64,000 nucleotides of DNA, taken from the NCBI RefSeq assembly GCF_001921865.1, contig NZ_MSCT01000019.1, positions 310,001-374,000 on the forward strand, written 5' to 3'. Origin of the DNA: Pseudomonas chlororaphis. Its GTDB lineage: Bacteria; Pseudomonadota; Gammaproteobacteria; Pseudomonadales; Pseudomonadaceae. Positions 16,942 to 27,994 of this stretch are shown here, piece by piece; position 1 is the first letter of the stretch; every line of letters starts with the position of its first letter. The position numbers and the translations under genes were made by a program. The notes under the pieces were generated by a model. The model saw only the letters and a list, made by a program, of their open reading frames with translations. It did not search any database and was not told where the DNA came from.

Positions 16942-18321
16942 TCAATCGCCGGCCGCTGCCAACCCGTCGGCAGCCCGCAGACGCATGTTCAGACGCAAGC
17001 CGCGTCCGGCATTTTCGGCCCACAGCAGACCGCCCTGACGCTGCACGGCATTGCGCGCGATGCTCAACCCCAGGCCAAAACCGCCATGGCCCGGACGCGA
17101 GCCGTCGAGTCGGGTAAAGGGGTCGAAGATCCGCTCCAGGTCACCGTCCGCCACGCCCGGCCCCTGGTCCTCCAGCCACAGCAGCCAATGCTCGCCCTGA
17201 CGCCGGCCATCCAGCAACACTCGCCCGCCTTCCGGCGAATGGCGAATGGCATTGCGCAGGATATTTTCCAGGGCCTGAGCCAGGGTATCGAGATGGCCCC
17301 GCACCCAACACGAGGCGTCCAGCGCGCAGTGCAGTTGCGCGCTGGACCAGGCGCTTTCGAAGCAGGCGTTTTCCGTGAGCATTTCCCACAGGGCTTGAAT
17401 CTGGATGTCTTCCTCGGCCAGCGGCGCTCGATCGGTGTCGAGCCAGGCCAGTTGCAAGGTGTCGTCCACCAGGCGCTGCATGCCGTCGACTTCCCGCGCC
17501 AGCCGCTCGCGCAGCATCGGCAGGCTCTGCTCGCCGTCGCAGGCCACGCGCAGGCGGCTCAGGGGCGTGCGCAACTCATGGGACAAGTCGCGCAACAATT
17601 GCTGCTGCAAGGCCACGGTGCCCTGCAAGCGTTCGGACATCTGGTCGAACGCCCGTCCCAGTTCGCCCAGCTCGTCCTGGCGGCTGGTGGTCTGGCTCGA
17701 CAGCCGGGCGTTCAGTTGATCGGCGCGCCAGGCATTGGCCTGCTCGCGCAGTTGGTTCAACGGCACCACCAACAACCGATACAACCCGACACACAGCAGT
17801 AGGGTGAACAGGCCGGGAATCACCCCATTGGTCAGGACTCGCCAGAACACCCGATAGCGCCCGGGCATGAAACGCTGGGGCAACTCGATCACCAGGCTGC
17901 CGGCCGAGGGGTCGTTGGGGAATGGAATTTTCAGCCAGGGCAACCCGCGGGTATGGCGACTGACCGGCCAATCCAGGCCGCGCAGAAAGGTCAGGCGCTG
18001 GCTCTCGGCTTCGTTCAGCGGGTAGCTGCTCAGCGACTGCAGGTCGCGCCCGATGACCCCGACCCAGTGCTGCTCGCGCCCGGCCATGGTTTGCAGCCAG
18101 GCATCGACCCCGTCGCTCTGCCCCTGGCTCCACGCCCGCTCGGCTTCGGCGGCGTAGCCGGTCAGCGTGCCGCGGGCCTCGTCGGAGAGGAACAGGTTCT
18201 TCTGCTCCATGTAGCGGCCCCAGGACCAGCTCAGCCAGATCATCAGCAGGCAGAACGCGACCAACAGACAGGCCAACTTCCAGAACAGCGAATGCCGGCC
18301 GGGCAACTCAGGCCATTTCAT
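16942..18321 (-). CDS. Sensor histidine kinase, PirS-like by position
   Basis: The 459-residue inner-membrane kinase has a first TM at about 15-37, a periplasmic domain of about 120 residues, a second TM near 165-187, HAMP (about 188-240), HisKA with the phospho-His in LRDLSHELRTPLSRLR, and an HATPase domain (N-box ILRNAIRHSP, DQGPGVADGD, GHGGFGLGLSIA). Gene order cysM / kinase / regulator / gacS matches PA0930-PA0928 as I remember it, where the pair is PirSR, controlling the PirA enterobactin receptor. No pirA is present here, so the signal is unproven. The ATG at 18321 lies inside the last codons of the regulator gene; a GTG at 18330 is possible. Confidence 0.85.
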   Translation of the reverse strand: MKWPELPGRHSLFWKLACLLVAFCLLMIWLSWSWGRYMEQKNLFLSDEARGTLTGYAAEAERAWSQGQSDGVDAWLQTMAGREQHWVGVIGRDLQSLSSYPLNEAESQRLTFLRGLDWPVSRHTRGLPWLKIPFPNDPSAGSLVIELPQRFMPGRYRVFWRVLTNGVIPGLFTLLLCVGLYRLLVVPLNQLREQANAWRADQLNARLSSQTTSRQDELGELGRAFDQMSERLQGTVALQQQLLRDLSHELRTPLSRLRVACDGEQSLPMLRERLAREVDGMQRLVDDTLQLAWLDTDRAPLAEEDIQIQALWEMLTENACFESAWSSAQLHCALDASCWVRGHLDTLAQALENILRNAIRHSPEGGRVLLDGRRQGEHWLLWLEDQGPGVADGDLERIFDPFTRLDGSRPGHGGFGLGLSIARNAVQRQGGLLWAENAGRGLRLNMRLRAADGLAAAGD

Positions 18322-19030
18322 CGACGGCACTCAGCACATAGCCCTTGCCCCAGACCGTACGCACTTCCCGCGCGACATACCCGACGGCCTTGAGCTTGCG
18401 GCGGATCTGGCTGATGTGCATGTCCAGGCTGCGATCATGAGGGGCATAACCACGCTGCAGCACATGCTGATAAAGGAAGGGTTTGCTCAGCACCTCGTCG
18501 CCGTTGCGATTGAGCGTCTCCAGCAGGCGGTACTCGCTGCGGGTCAGCCCGGCCCACCGCTCGCCAAAATGCACATCACACAGTTCGTCGTCGAAGCGCA
18601 GGCCCTGGGTTTCCTGCCGGAGGGGCGCCGGGGCCGGCCGGCGATCCAGGGCCACCCGCCGCAGGATGGCTTCGATGCGGACCCGCAGCTCGGCCATGCT
18701 GAAGGGCTTGGGCAGGTAATCGTCGGCCCCCAGGCGAAAACCGCTGATACGGTCGGCCTCGGCCCCCAGCGCCGACATCAGCAGCACGGGGGTGGAATGG
18801 CTCTGGCGAAAATGCGTGAGCACCGTCAGCCCGTCCATGCCCGGCAACAGGATGTCCATCAGCACCACATCGAAAGGTCGCTGGCGGGCCATCGTCAGGC
18901 CTTCCTGGCCGTTCTGGCACCAGGTGACATCAAAACCACAACGCCCCAGTTGCTCGTGCACGTAGGCGCCGAGCACCAGGTCGTCTTCGATGCTGAGTAT
19001 CCGGGGAGGGCCGATAGGTACGGGATTCAT
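18308..19030 (-). CDS. OmpR-family response regulator, PirR-like by position
   Basis: The 240-residue regulator has a receiver domain (acidic pair ED near 16-17, phospho-Asp in VVLMDILLPGMDG, Lys in DDYLPKPF) and a winged-helix DNA-binding domain (LTRSEYRLLETL, SLDMHISQIRRKLK, VRTVWGKGYVL). It precedes and overlaps its kinase gene by 14 bp, so they are cotranscribed. The start at 19030 (MNPVPIGPPRILSIEDD) is chosen over an open frame reaching 19207. It is divergent from gacS with 206 bp between; that gap holds an AT-rich CAATTGAGCAATTATTC patch near 19050 that may contain its promoter. Confidence 0.87.
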   Translation of the reverse strand: MNPVPIGPPRILSIEDDLVLGAYVHEQLGRCGFDVTWCQNGQEGLTMARQRPFDVVLMDILLPGMDGLTVLTHFRQSHSTPVLLMSALGAEADRISGFRLGADDYLPKPFSMAELRVRIEAILRRVALDRRPAPAPLRQETQGLRFDDELCDVHFGERWAGLTRSEYRLLETLNRNGDEVLSKPFLYQHVLQRGYAPHDRSLDMHISQIRRKLKAVGYVAREVRTVWGKGYVLSAVDEMA

Positions 19031-19236
19031 TGGCTTGTGCAAGTAATTCTCAATTGAGCAATTATTCAAGATTGTCCGCGACCGAGCAACCGACACCGCT
19101 CGAAGCCCTGCGCGCTCGACCGGTTCGACGATGAATTTGCGAAGATTGCCGCCAAGCAAATGGCTACACTGCGCAGGTGGTGCACACCGGACAAGTGCAC
19201 GGTTCATTCAAAACAGCGTGGTAGCAGGAGAGTTGC

Positions 19237-21990
<2,754 letters not shown>

Positions 21991-22042
21991 CTCAGGGCAA
22001 CACCGTGCTTGCCCGCAAGGTTCATGCTGCGGGCAACCTCTC

Positions 22043-22051
22043 ACAAGGACG
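22043..22051 (+). promoter_or_regulatory. Candidate RsmA/CsrA binding motif over the ldhA ribosome site
   Basis: ACAAGGACG matches the CsrA/RsmA consensus ACA(A/G)GGA(U/C)G and is also the Shine-Dalgarno region 5 nt before the ldhA ATG. RsmA bound here would block translation. GGA is common in ribosome sites, so the match alone is not proof. Confidence 0.35.
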
Positions 22052-22056
22052 ACGCC

Positions 22057-23046
22057 ATGCGCACGATTCTCTTCAGCAGCCAGAACTACGACCGCGACAG
22101 CTTCCTCGGCGCCGTGCTGCCACCGGGCATCGAACTGCAGTTCCAGGGCGCGCGCCTGAGCCTGGACACCGCGCCCCTGGCGGAGCACCACGAAGTGGTC
22201 TGCGCCTTTATCAACGACGACCTGAGCGCCCCGGTGCTGGAACAACTGGCCGCCGGCGGCACGCGCCTGATCGCCCTGCGCTCGGCCGGCTACAACCATG
22301 TCGACCTGGCCGCGGCCAAACGCCTGGGCCTGAGCGTGGTGCGGGTTCCGGCCTATTCGCCGCACGCGGTGGCCGAGCATGCCGTGGCCCTGATCCTGGC
22401 GCTGAACCGCCGCCTGCACCGCGCCTACAACCGTACCCGCGAAGGCGACTTCAGCCTGCACGGCCTGACCGGTTTCGACCTGGTGGGAAAAACCGTCGGC
22501 ATCGTCGGCACCGGGCAGATCGGCGCCACCTTCGCCCGGATCCTGGCCGGCTTCGGCTGCCAGCTACTGGCCTACGACCCCTTCCCGAACCCCGCAGTCG
22601 AAGCCCTGGGCGCGCGCTACCTGAGCCTGCCGGAGCTGTTGGCCCAGGCGCAGATCATCAGCCTGCACTGCCCGCTCACCGCCGACAGCAAACACCTGAT
22701 CAATAGCCAGAGCCTGGCGCGGATGCAGCCGGGGGCGATGCTGATCAACACCGGTCGCGGTGGCCTGGTGGACACCCCGGCGCTGATCGAGGCCTTGAAG
22801 AACGGCCAATTGGGCTACCTGGGGCTGGATGTCTATGAGGAGGAAGCGCAACTGTTCTTCGAGGACCGTTCCGACCTGCCGTTGCAAGACGATGTGCTCG
22901 CCCGCCTGCTGACCTTCCCCAACGTGATCGTCACCGCCCACCAGGCCTTCCTCACCCGCGAGGCCCTGGCGGCGATCGCCGACACCACCTTGCACAACAT
23001 CGCCGCCTGGGCCGCGGGCTCGCCCCGCAACCAGGTGGAAAGCTGA
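22057..23046 (+). CDS. ldhA: D-lactate dehydrogenase (2-hydroxyacid dehydrogenase family)
   Basis: A 329-residue NAD-dependent D-isomer-specific 2-hydroxyacid dehydrogenase, reducing pyruvate to D-lactate. The NAD loop is GIVGTGQIGATF (near 149-160). Catalytic residues are Arg in INTGRGGLVD (about 235), Glu in DVYEEEAQLFFED (about 264) and His in VTAHQAFLTREA (about 296). The sequence DRSDLPLQDD before the His is typical of fermentative LdhA. It lies directly behind gacS and may be partly cotranscribed; the two following small genes are on the same strand. Confidence 0.93.
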   Translation: MRTILFSSQNYDRDSFLGAVLPPGIELQFQGARLSLDTAPLAEHHEVVCAFINDDLSAPVLEQLAAGGTRLIALRSAGYNHVDLAAAKRLGLSVVRVPAYSPHAVAEHAVALILALNRRLHRAYNRTREGDFSLHGLTGFDLVGKTVGIVGTGQIGATFARILAGFGCQLLAYDPFPNPAVEALGARYLSLPELLAQAQIISLHCPLTADSKHLINSQSLARMQPGAMLINTGRGGLVDTPALIEALKNGQLGYLGLDVYEEEAQLFFEDRSDLPLQDDVLARLLTFPNVIVTAHQAFLTREALAAIADTTLHNIAAWAAGSPRNQVES

Positions 23047-23136
23047 GGTGACAGACCGGCGGTAAGCGAAGGTCATCTGCCTGCAACCTGAGGAATCGAG
23101 GTGCGTGCTAGCATACGCGCCAGATTTGGAGGACCC

Positions 23137-23574
23137 ATGGTCGAACACGATTTCCGCTACAGCCTGATGAACCCGCAACACACCCTGATCGAATGCCGCG
23201 CCCTGGTGCCCGGCCGCTATCAGGTCACCGGCAACGGTGGCTCCATCCGCAACGACGACGTGCTGATCGTCACCCTCAAGGGCAGCAAGGACCTGTCGAT
23301 GCGCCTGACGGTGGAAACCGTGCGCCACCTGATCAACCCGGTCGGCCAGTGGGTCGCAGTGGCCCGCGGCCCGGTGTTCGGCGAACTGGCGATCCATCAG
23401 TGGCAGGTCAACTGCGACAGCTGCTCCACCGAACTGAGCTTCGAGTTCGCAGTGGACGCCAAGCTCGGCAGCAAGGCGCAAAAGCCGGCGGCCACCGCGC
23501 GGATCGCCGAACTGGGCTGGATCAGCGAAGGGGAAAACCATCGGTGCCCCAAATGCCAGCGAGCCGCGCAATGA
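23137..23574 (+). CDS. Conserved protein with a four-Cys zinc-ribbon-like signature, 145 aa
   Basis: I do not recognise a named family. The protein is soluble, with an N-terminal beta-rich part (RYQVTGNGGSIRNDDVLIVTLKGSKD) and two CxxC pairs, CDSC near 88-91 and CPKC near 138-141, that could hold one metal ion. GGAGG lies 4 nt before the ATG. Its stop overlaps the ATG of the following META-domain lipoprotein gene (ATGA), so the two are coupled. The same order after ldhA occurs in other pseudomonads, as I recall. Confidence 0.82.
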   Translation: MVEHDFRYSLMNPQHTLIECRALVPGRYQVTGNGGSIRNDDVLIVTLKGSKDLSMRLTVETVRHLINPVGQWVAVARGPVFGELAIHQWQVNCDSCSTELSFEFAVDAKLGSKAQKPAATARIAELGWISEGENHRCPKCQRAAQ

Positions 23575-23975
23575 AACGCCTGGCATTGAGCGTCGCGTTC
23601 GGCGCTAGCCTGCTGGGTTGTGCGGCGGAGCCAGTGAAACTGCAGCAGGACCGTAGCTACATTCTGGAGTGGATCGGCGAACGTCCGCTGATCGATTACA
23701 GCCACCTGACCATCACCCTGGGTGAAGACGGCCGCGCCTACGGCAACGGCGGCTGCAACCACTGGTTCGCGCCCTATACCCTGGACGGCGACAAGCTCAG
23801 CTTCGGCAAGGTCGGCAGCACCCGCAAACTGTGCGCGCCGGCGCTGATGGAGCAGGAAAAACGCTTCCTCCAGGCCCTGGAGAATGTCCAGCGCTGGGAT
23901 ATCTCGCCTATCGAGCAAGTGCGCTTCTGGCCGGCCGAAGGCAAGCCGCTGCGCTGGTGGCTCGAAGAAGGTTGA
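23571..23975 (+). CDS. META domain-containing lipoprotein
   Basis: A 134-residue protein with a lipoprotein signal ending SLLGC (Cys17). The rest fits the META/HslJ fold: a strand start RSYILEWIGERPLI, then the hallmark GRAYGNGGCNHWFAPYTLDGDKLSF, and a paired Cys in RKLCAPALMEQEKRFLQAL. HslJ-type proteins are linked to heat resistance and motility phenotypes, with no catalytic role known. The ATG overlaps the upstream stop codon, so the two are expressed together. Confidence 0.85.
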   Translation: MKRLALSVAFGASLLGCAAEPVKLQQDRSYILEWIGERPLIDYSHLTITLGEDGRAYGNGGCNHWFAPYTLDGDKLSFGKVGSTRKLCAPALMEQEKRFLQALENVQRWDISPIEQVRFWPAEGKPLRWWLEEG

Positions 23976-23978
23976 GTC

Positions 23979-24079
23979 GCTGTAGCCGCCGCAGGCTGCG
24001 ATCGGCCTGAAAGGCCGTTGCGATCTCAAGATCGCTGAAGGTCCTGCGGACCTTATCGCAGCCTCCGGCAGCGGCTACC
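23979..24079. repeat. Second type of extragenic palindromic repeat
   Basis: GTAGCCGCCGCAGGCTGCGA at 23982-24001 pairs with the inverted TCGCAGCCTCCGGCAGCGGC-TAC at 24056-24078. Between the arms lie three smaller hairpins: CGGCCTGAAAGGCCG, CGATCTCAAGATCG and AAGGTCCTGCGGACCTT. This is a family distinct from the TAGGAGCGAGC REPs elsewhere in the window and fills the gap between two convergent genes, so it may also stop transcription. Confidence 0.85.
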
Positions 24080-24081
24080 GA

Positions 24082-24546
24082 TCAATTTCCGCGCAGGGCC
24101 TTCAGCTTCTCCAGCACGCCTGCCGCGGTCTGTTCGCCCATCAGTTGCTCACGCACCTTGCCCTTGTCATCGATGATGTAAGTCACCGGCAGCCCCTCGC
24201 TGCGCGGCAGGTCGAAGAGCTCGGCCGGGTTCTGCGCCAGCACGGTGAACTTGATGCCCAGCTTGTCGCTGGCGCTCTTCAGTTCCTCGCCCTGGACATT
24301 ATCGAAGTTGACCCCCAGCACGCTCACCGGCTGCCCCTTGAGGCCTTCGGCCAAGGCATTGAGTTCGGGAATCTCGGTACGGCACGGCCCGCACCACTCA
24401 GCCCAGTAATTGAGCACCAGCCACTGCTTGTCCACGCGCTCGGCGGCGACTTTCTGGCCATATTGATCGACCCCGTAATCGTTGCCGCAGCCGCTCAGCA
24501 ACAAGGTGCCGATGATCGCCAGTGCCGCTGCCAGTTGCCTTGCCAT
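24082..24546 (-). CDS. TlpA/thioredoxin-like lipoprotein
   Basis: A 154-residue envelope protein with a lipoprotein signal ending LLLSGC (Cys20). A thioredoxin-like domain has the active-site CxxC in NYWAEWCGPCRTEIPELN and the cis-Pro loop in GLPVTYIIDD. It probably reduces or isomerises disulfides in the periplasm. I take the ATG at 24546 as the start because the signal peptide begins there; the open frame continues upstream without a credible N-terminus. It is divergent from arsC, with 127 bp between. Confidence 0.9.
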   Translation of the reverse strand: MARQLAAALAIIGTLLLSGCGNDYGVDQYGQKVAAERVDKQWLVLNYWAEWCGPCRTEIPELNALAEGLKGQPVSVLGVNFDNVQGEELKSASDKLGIKFTVLAQNPAELFDLPRSEGLPVTYIIDDKGKVREQLMGEQTAAGVLEKLKALRGN

Positions 24547-24673
24547 GCCTTGAATCCTTGTAGTGAAAAATCGAACAGACCGGTTTTCTCGTGCGACCCA
24601 TCGCCTCGCAAGGTTCAGGACTGCCCGTCGCGCAGGTAGAATAGCCGCCACCTTACGCAAGATGCGACCCGCC

Positions 24674-25027
24674 ATGACCGATCTGACGCTTTATCACAAT
24701 CCGCGCTGCTCGAAATCCCGCGGCGCGCTGGAACTGCTGGAAGCCCGTGGCCTGACCCCGACCGTGGTCCGCTACCTGGAAACCCCGCTGGATGCCGTCC
24801 AACTGCAACGCCTGCTGGGCAAGCTCGGGATCGGCGCCCGCGAGCTGCTGCGCACCGGCGAAGACGAGTACAAAACCCTCAACCTAGCCGACGCCAGCCT
24901 GAGCGAAGCGCAACTGATCGCCGCCATCGCCGCACACCCGAAACTCATGGAACGACCGATTCTCGAAGCCGGCGACAAGGCCATCATCGGTCGACCGCCG
25001 GAGCACGTGCTGGAGATCCTGCCTTGA
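24674..25027 (+). CDS. arsC: Arsenate reductase, glutaredoxin-coupled ArsC family
   Basis: A 117-residue protein. The catalytic Cys12 lies in YHNPRCSKSRGALELL. Further ArsC marks are GIGARELLRTGEDEYK and ERPILEAGDKAIIGRPPE, containing the Arg that stabilises the thiolate. It is close to both ArsC and the related YffB/Spx-like group; the full set of arginines favours ArsC. No ars regulator or pump is nearby, so housekeeping use is possible. Its stop overlaps the TTG start of wrbA (TTGA). Confidence 0.88.
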   Translation: MTDLTLYHNPRCSKSRGALELLEARGLTPTVVRYLETPLDAVQLQRLLGKLGIGARELLRTGEDEYKTLNLADASLSEAQLIAAIAAHPKLMERPILEAGDKAIIGRPPEHVLEILP

Positions 25028-25629
25028 GTACGCCGTACATCCTGGTCCTCTACTACAGCCGCAGCGGCTCGACCAACGAGATGGCCCGGCAGATCGCCCG
25101 GGGGATCGAGCAAGGCGGCCTGGAAGCGCGCCTGCGCACCGTGCCGGCGGTCTCCGCCGACTGCGAAGCCGTGGCCCCGAGCATCCCCGAAGAAGGCGCG
25201 CTGTACGCCAGCCTCGACGACCTGAAGCATTGTTCCGGCCTGGCCCTGGGCAGCCCGACCCGCTTCGGCAACATGGCCGCGCCGCTGAAGTACTTTCTCG
25301 ACGGCACCAGCAACCTGTGGCTGACCGGTGCCCTGGTGGGCAAGCCGGCCGGGGTGTTCACCTCTACCGCCAGCCTGCACGGCGGCCAGGAAACCACCCT
25401 GCTGTCGATGATGCTGCCGCTGCTGCACCACGGGATGCTGATCACCGGCCTGCCCTATAGCGAGTCGGCCCTGCTGGAGACCCGTGGCGGCGGCACCCCT
25501 TACGGCGCCAGCCACCATTCCGGTGCCGACGGCAAGAGCCCGTTGAACGAGCATGAGGTCGCCCTGTGCCGCGCCCTGGGCCTGCGCCTGGCCAAGACCG
25601 CCCTGCAACTGGAGAGCAGCCGTGGCTAG
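25024..25629 (+). CDS. wrbA: NAD(P)H:quinone oxidoreductase WrbA
   Basis: A 201-residue flavodoxin-like FMN protein reducing quinones by two electrons. The phosphate loop YYSRSGSTNEMARQI is at residues 9-23; GSPTRFGNMAAPLKYFLDGT and the C-terminal block TPYGASHHSG are WrbA signatures. The start is TTG, set by overlap with the arsC stop and by the family N-terminus MSTPYILVLYYS. The DUF2069 gene begins inside its 3' end, making a three-gene unit. Confidence 0.94.
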   Translation: MSTPYILVLYYSRSGSTNEMARQIARGIEQGGLEARLRTVPAVSADCEAVAPSIPEEGALYASLDDLKHCSGLALGSPTRFGNMAAPLKYFLDGTSNLWLTGALVGKPAGVFTSTASLHGGQETTLLSMMLPLLHHGMLITGLPYSESALLETRGGGTPYGASHHSGADGKSPLNEHEVALCRALGLRLAKTALQLESSRG

Positions 25630-26047
25630 AAAGCCGAAGATCCTGCCTTCGATCGACTGGCTGGAACCGCGCGTACGCGTCACACGGGTGCTGAGCCTGA
25701 TCTGCTTTTTCGGCCTGATCGGCCTGTTGTGCGGCTACTACCTGTGGGTCGCCGACCTGCACGGCGCCCGCCCCTGGGTGATCCTGCTGATCGAACTGGT
25801 GCCACTGTTGCTGATGGCGCCGGGCATGCTGATGGGCAGCGCGCGCGGACATTCCTGGATGTGCTTCGTGGTGAACCTGTATTTCATCAAGGGCGCACTG
25901 GCCGCCTACGACCCGAACAGGCAGCTGTTCGGCCTTCTGGAAATGCTCGCCAGCCTGGCAGTCTTCTGCTCGGCCCTGCTCTACGTGCGCTGGCGCTTCC
26001 AGCTCGACCGCAAACTGGCGGGCGAAGGCGAACCCAGCGCCGCCTGA
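25622..26047 (+). CDS. DUF2069 membrane protein
   Basis: A 141-residue inner-membrane protein with four predicted membrane segments (about 22-42, 50-70, 76-95 and 108-126) and an extended basic N-terminus. DUF2069 has no known function and is usually found after wrbA in Pseudomonas. The start is a GTG at 25622, overlapping the wrbA stop by 8 bp; no ATG in this frame gives the full first segment. Confidence 0.82.
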   Translation: MARKPKILPSIDWLEPRVRVTRVLSLICFFGLIGLLCGYYLWVADLHGARPWVILLIELVPLLLMAPGMLMGSARGHSWMCFVVNLYFIKGALAAYDPNRQLFGLLEMLASLAVFCSALLYVRWRFQLDRKLAGEGEPSAA

Positions 26048-26056
26048 CGGTGCCCT

Positions 26057-26118
26057 ATCGCGAGCAAGCTCGCCCCTACAGGAAACACCGATCTTGTAGG
26101 CGCGAACTTGCTCGCGAT
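26057..26118. repeat. REP doublet (inverted pair)
   Basis: ATCGCGAGCAAGCTCGCCCC-TACA at 26057-26080 faces TGTAGGCGCGAACTTGCTCG-CGAT at 26095-26118. The copies match the REP at 12109 with a few substitutions. They lie between the convergent DUF2069 and glycosylase genes. Confidence 0.9.
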
Positions 26119-26139
26119 GGCCTCACCCCAAACGCCGGA

Positions 26140-26811
26140 CTAGTGGTTGACGGTATACGCCAGCATCATCGAGATCTGGCACAGCGGACGACCGCTTTCG
26201 GCGTGCCACTGATTGAAGGCGCCCTGTACGGTGGCCAGGTCCTTGAGGCTGCTGGGCACCTTGTCGACGATCTTCTGCGCATTCAGCGCGGCGACCACAT
26301 CATAGGTGGGAACGAAAGTGTCCTTGCCGACCATGCGCAAAAACCGCGGCGCCGACAGACCGCCCAACTGGTTGCCGTGCTTGGACAGGTATTTCCACAG
26401 GCCAACGATATCGGTCACCGGCCAGTCGGCGATGAAGGCCCCGAAACTGCCCTTCTCCTTTTCCACGTCCAGCAGCATCTGCGCGTTGCGCGGCACGCTC
26501 TTGAGCTTGCCCAGGTGGCGAATAATCCGCTCGTCCTGCATCAGCCGCTCGAGGTGCTCGGCGCCCATCAGCACGACCTTCTCGGGATCGAAACCGAAGA
26601 ACACTTCCTCGAACGCCGGCCACTTGGCGTCCACCAGGCTGTGCTTCAAACCGGCGCGGAACACCCGCAGGGCCAGGGTCGAGAGGTAACGGTCCGCGCT
26701 GATCTTGCGCAATTGCGCCGGGGTTTTCGGCACCGGCAGGTGGGCTTCCAGCTCGGCCGCCGAACCGAAGCGGTTCAGACAATATTCGTGCAGCCACTTG
26801 TAGTCGCGCAT
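26140..26811 (-). CDS. DNA-3-methyladenine glycosylase I-like protein
   Basis: A 223-residue protein of the Tag (COG2818) helix-hairpin-helix glycosylase family, which excises alkylated adenine from DNA. FEEVFFGFDPEKVVLM, DERIIRHLGKLKSVPRNAQML and FGAFIADWP match the Tag core. It is longer than E. coli Tag and ends SGRPLCQISMMLAYTVNH, without the C-terminal Cys-x3-Cys that completes the zinc site of E. coli Tag. The activity is therefore likely but the family member is divergent. ttcA lies upstream with its own terminator between. Confidence 0.78.
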   Translation of the reverse strand: MRDYKWLHEYCLNRFGSAAELEAHLPVPKTPAQLRKISADRYLSTLALRVFRAGLKHSLVDAKWPAFEEVFFGFDPEKVVLMGAEHLERLMQDERIIRHLGKLKSVPRNAQMLLDVEKEKGSFGAFIADWPVTDIVGLWKYLSKHGNQLGGLSAPRFLRMVGKDTFVPTYDVVAALNAQKIVDKVPSSLKDLATVQGAFNQWHAESGRPLCQISMMLAYTVNH

Positions 26812-26830
26812 GCCCTCTCCTTATGACGAT

Positions 26831-26858
26831 AAACAAACGGCGCTCAAGAGAGCGCCGT
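26831..26858 (-). terminator. Terminator of ttcA
   Basis: ACGGCGCTC pairs with GAGCGCCGT around AAGA, and on the minus strand it is followed by TTGTTTATC. It sits 29 bp after the ttcA stop and separates it from the glycosylase gene. Confidence 0.75.
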
Positions 26859-26887
26859 GATTCCAGGACACAGAGCCGGGAAACGAC

Positions 26888-27712
26888 TCAGAGGTTTACC
26901 ACATTGACGAAACGCGAGGCCGCGGTTTCGTCGATCTTCAGGCTGGTGAAATCGAACAGGTTGCGGTCCGCCAGTTGCGACGGCACCACATTCTGCAGGC
27001 CACGGAAAATGCTTTCGGTGCGGCCCGGAGTCTTGCGTTCCCACTCCTGGAGCATTTCCTTGACCACCTGGCGCTGCAGGTTTTCCTGGGAGCCGCAGAG
27101 GTTGCACGGGATGATCGGGAACTGCTTGAGGTCGGAATAGGCCTGGATGTCCTTTTCGCTGCAATAGGCCAGCGGCCGGATCACCACGTTGCGCCCGTCG
27201 TCGGCCCGCAGCTTGGGCGGCATGGCCTTGAGCGAACCGTTGTAGAACATGTTGAGGAAGAAGGTCTCGACGATGTCGTCGCGATGGTGCCCAAGGGCCA
27301 TCTTGGTCGCACCGATCTCGTCGGCGAAGGTGTACAGGGTGCCGCGACGCAGGCGCGAGCACAGGGAGCAGGTGGTCTTGCCTTCCGGGATCAGCTCCTT
27401 GACCACCGAGTAAGTGTCCTTCTCGACGATGTGGTACTCGACCCCCAGTTCCTTGAGGTAGGCCGGCAGGATGTGCTCGGGGAACCCAGGCTGTTTCTGA
27501 TCCATGTTCACGGCGACGATGTCGAACTTGATCGGCGCAACCTTCTGCAGGTGCATCAGCACGTCGAGCATGGTGTAGCTGTCCTTGCCGCCGGACAGGC
27601 AGACCATGACCTTGTCGCCGTCTTCGATCATGTTGAAATCGGCGACCGCTTCCCCGGCCTGGCGGCGCAGGCGTTTCTGCAGTTTGTTCTGGTTGACCGT
27701 AAGAGTGCCCAT
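26888..27712 (-). CDS. ttcA: tRNA 2-thiocytidine-32 biosynthesis protein TtcA
   Basis: A 274-residue PP-loop ATPase that thiolates C32 of certain tRNAs using an iron-sulfur cluster. The PP-loop CLSGGKDSYTMLD is near residues 38-50. Two CxxC pairs, CSLCSRLRR and CNLCGSQEN, hold the cluster together with KMALGHHRDDIVETFF. The start is the ATG at 27712 (MGTLTVNQNKLQKRLRRQAGE); the frame stays open for 41 codons upstream, but those residues are not conserved in the family. Confidence 0.95.
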   Translation of the reverse strand: MGTLTVNQNKLQKRLRRQAGEAVADFNMIEDGDKVMVCLSGGKDSYTMLDVLMHLQKVAPIKFDIVAVNMDQKQPGFPEHILPAYLKELGVEYHIVEKDTYSVVKELIPEGKTTCSLCSRLRRGTLYTFADEIGATKMALGHHRDDIVETFFLNMFYNGSLKAMPPKLRADDGRNVVIRPLAYCSEKDIQAYSDLKQFPIIPCNLCGSQENLQRQVVKEMLQEWERKTPGRTESIFRGLQNVVPSQLADRNLFDFTSLKIDETAASRFVNVVNL

Positions 27713-27994
27713 GGCGCTTGAAATCCGCGGTGTGTGACGAAAAGCCGAGCATTTTACGCAAAAAGCGCGCGCGGGCGAAGCGCCGGGCGCCCGCTGGCCG
27801 ATCAAATCACCGATTGCGATTAACAGCCGGGCCAACAGCGCGATTTGCTCTAACGCCCGGCGCCTTTTGCCGGTAAGTCCTTTCTATACTGCGACATAAG
27901 GTCGCACACATATCCAGACCTTTACTTACTTGGCCGCTGGCCCGTAGGCGCTCCGTTTTGGGGGGCGATGGCAATAACAAAGGAGTGACTGACT

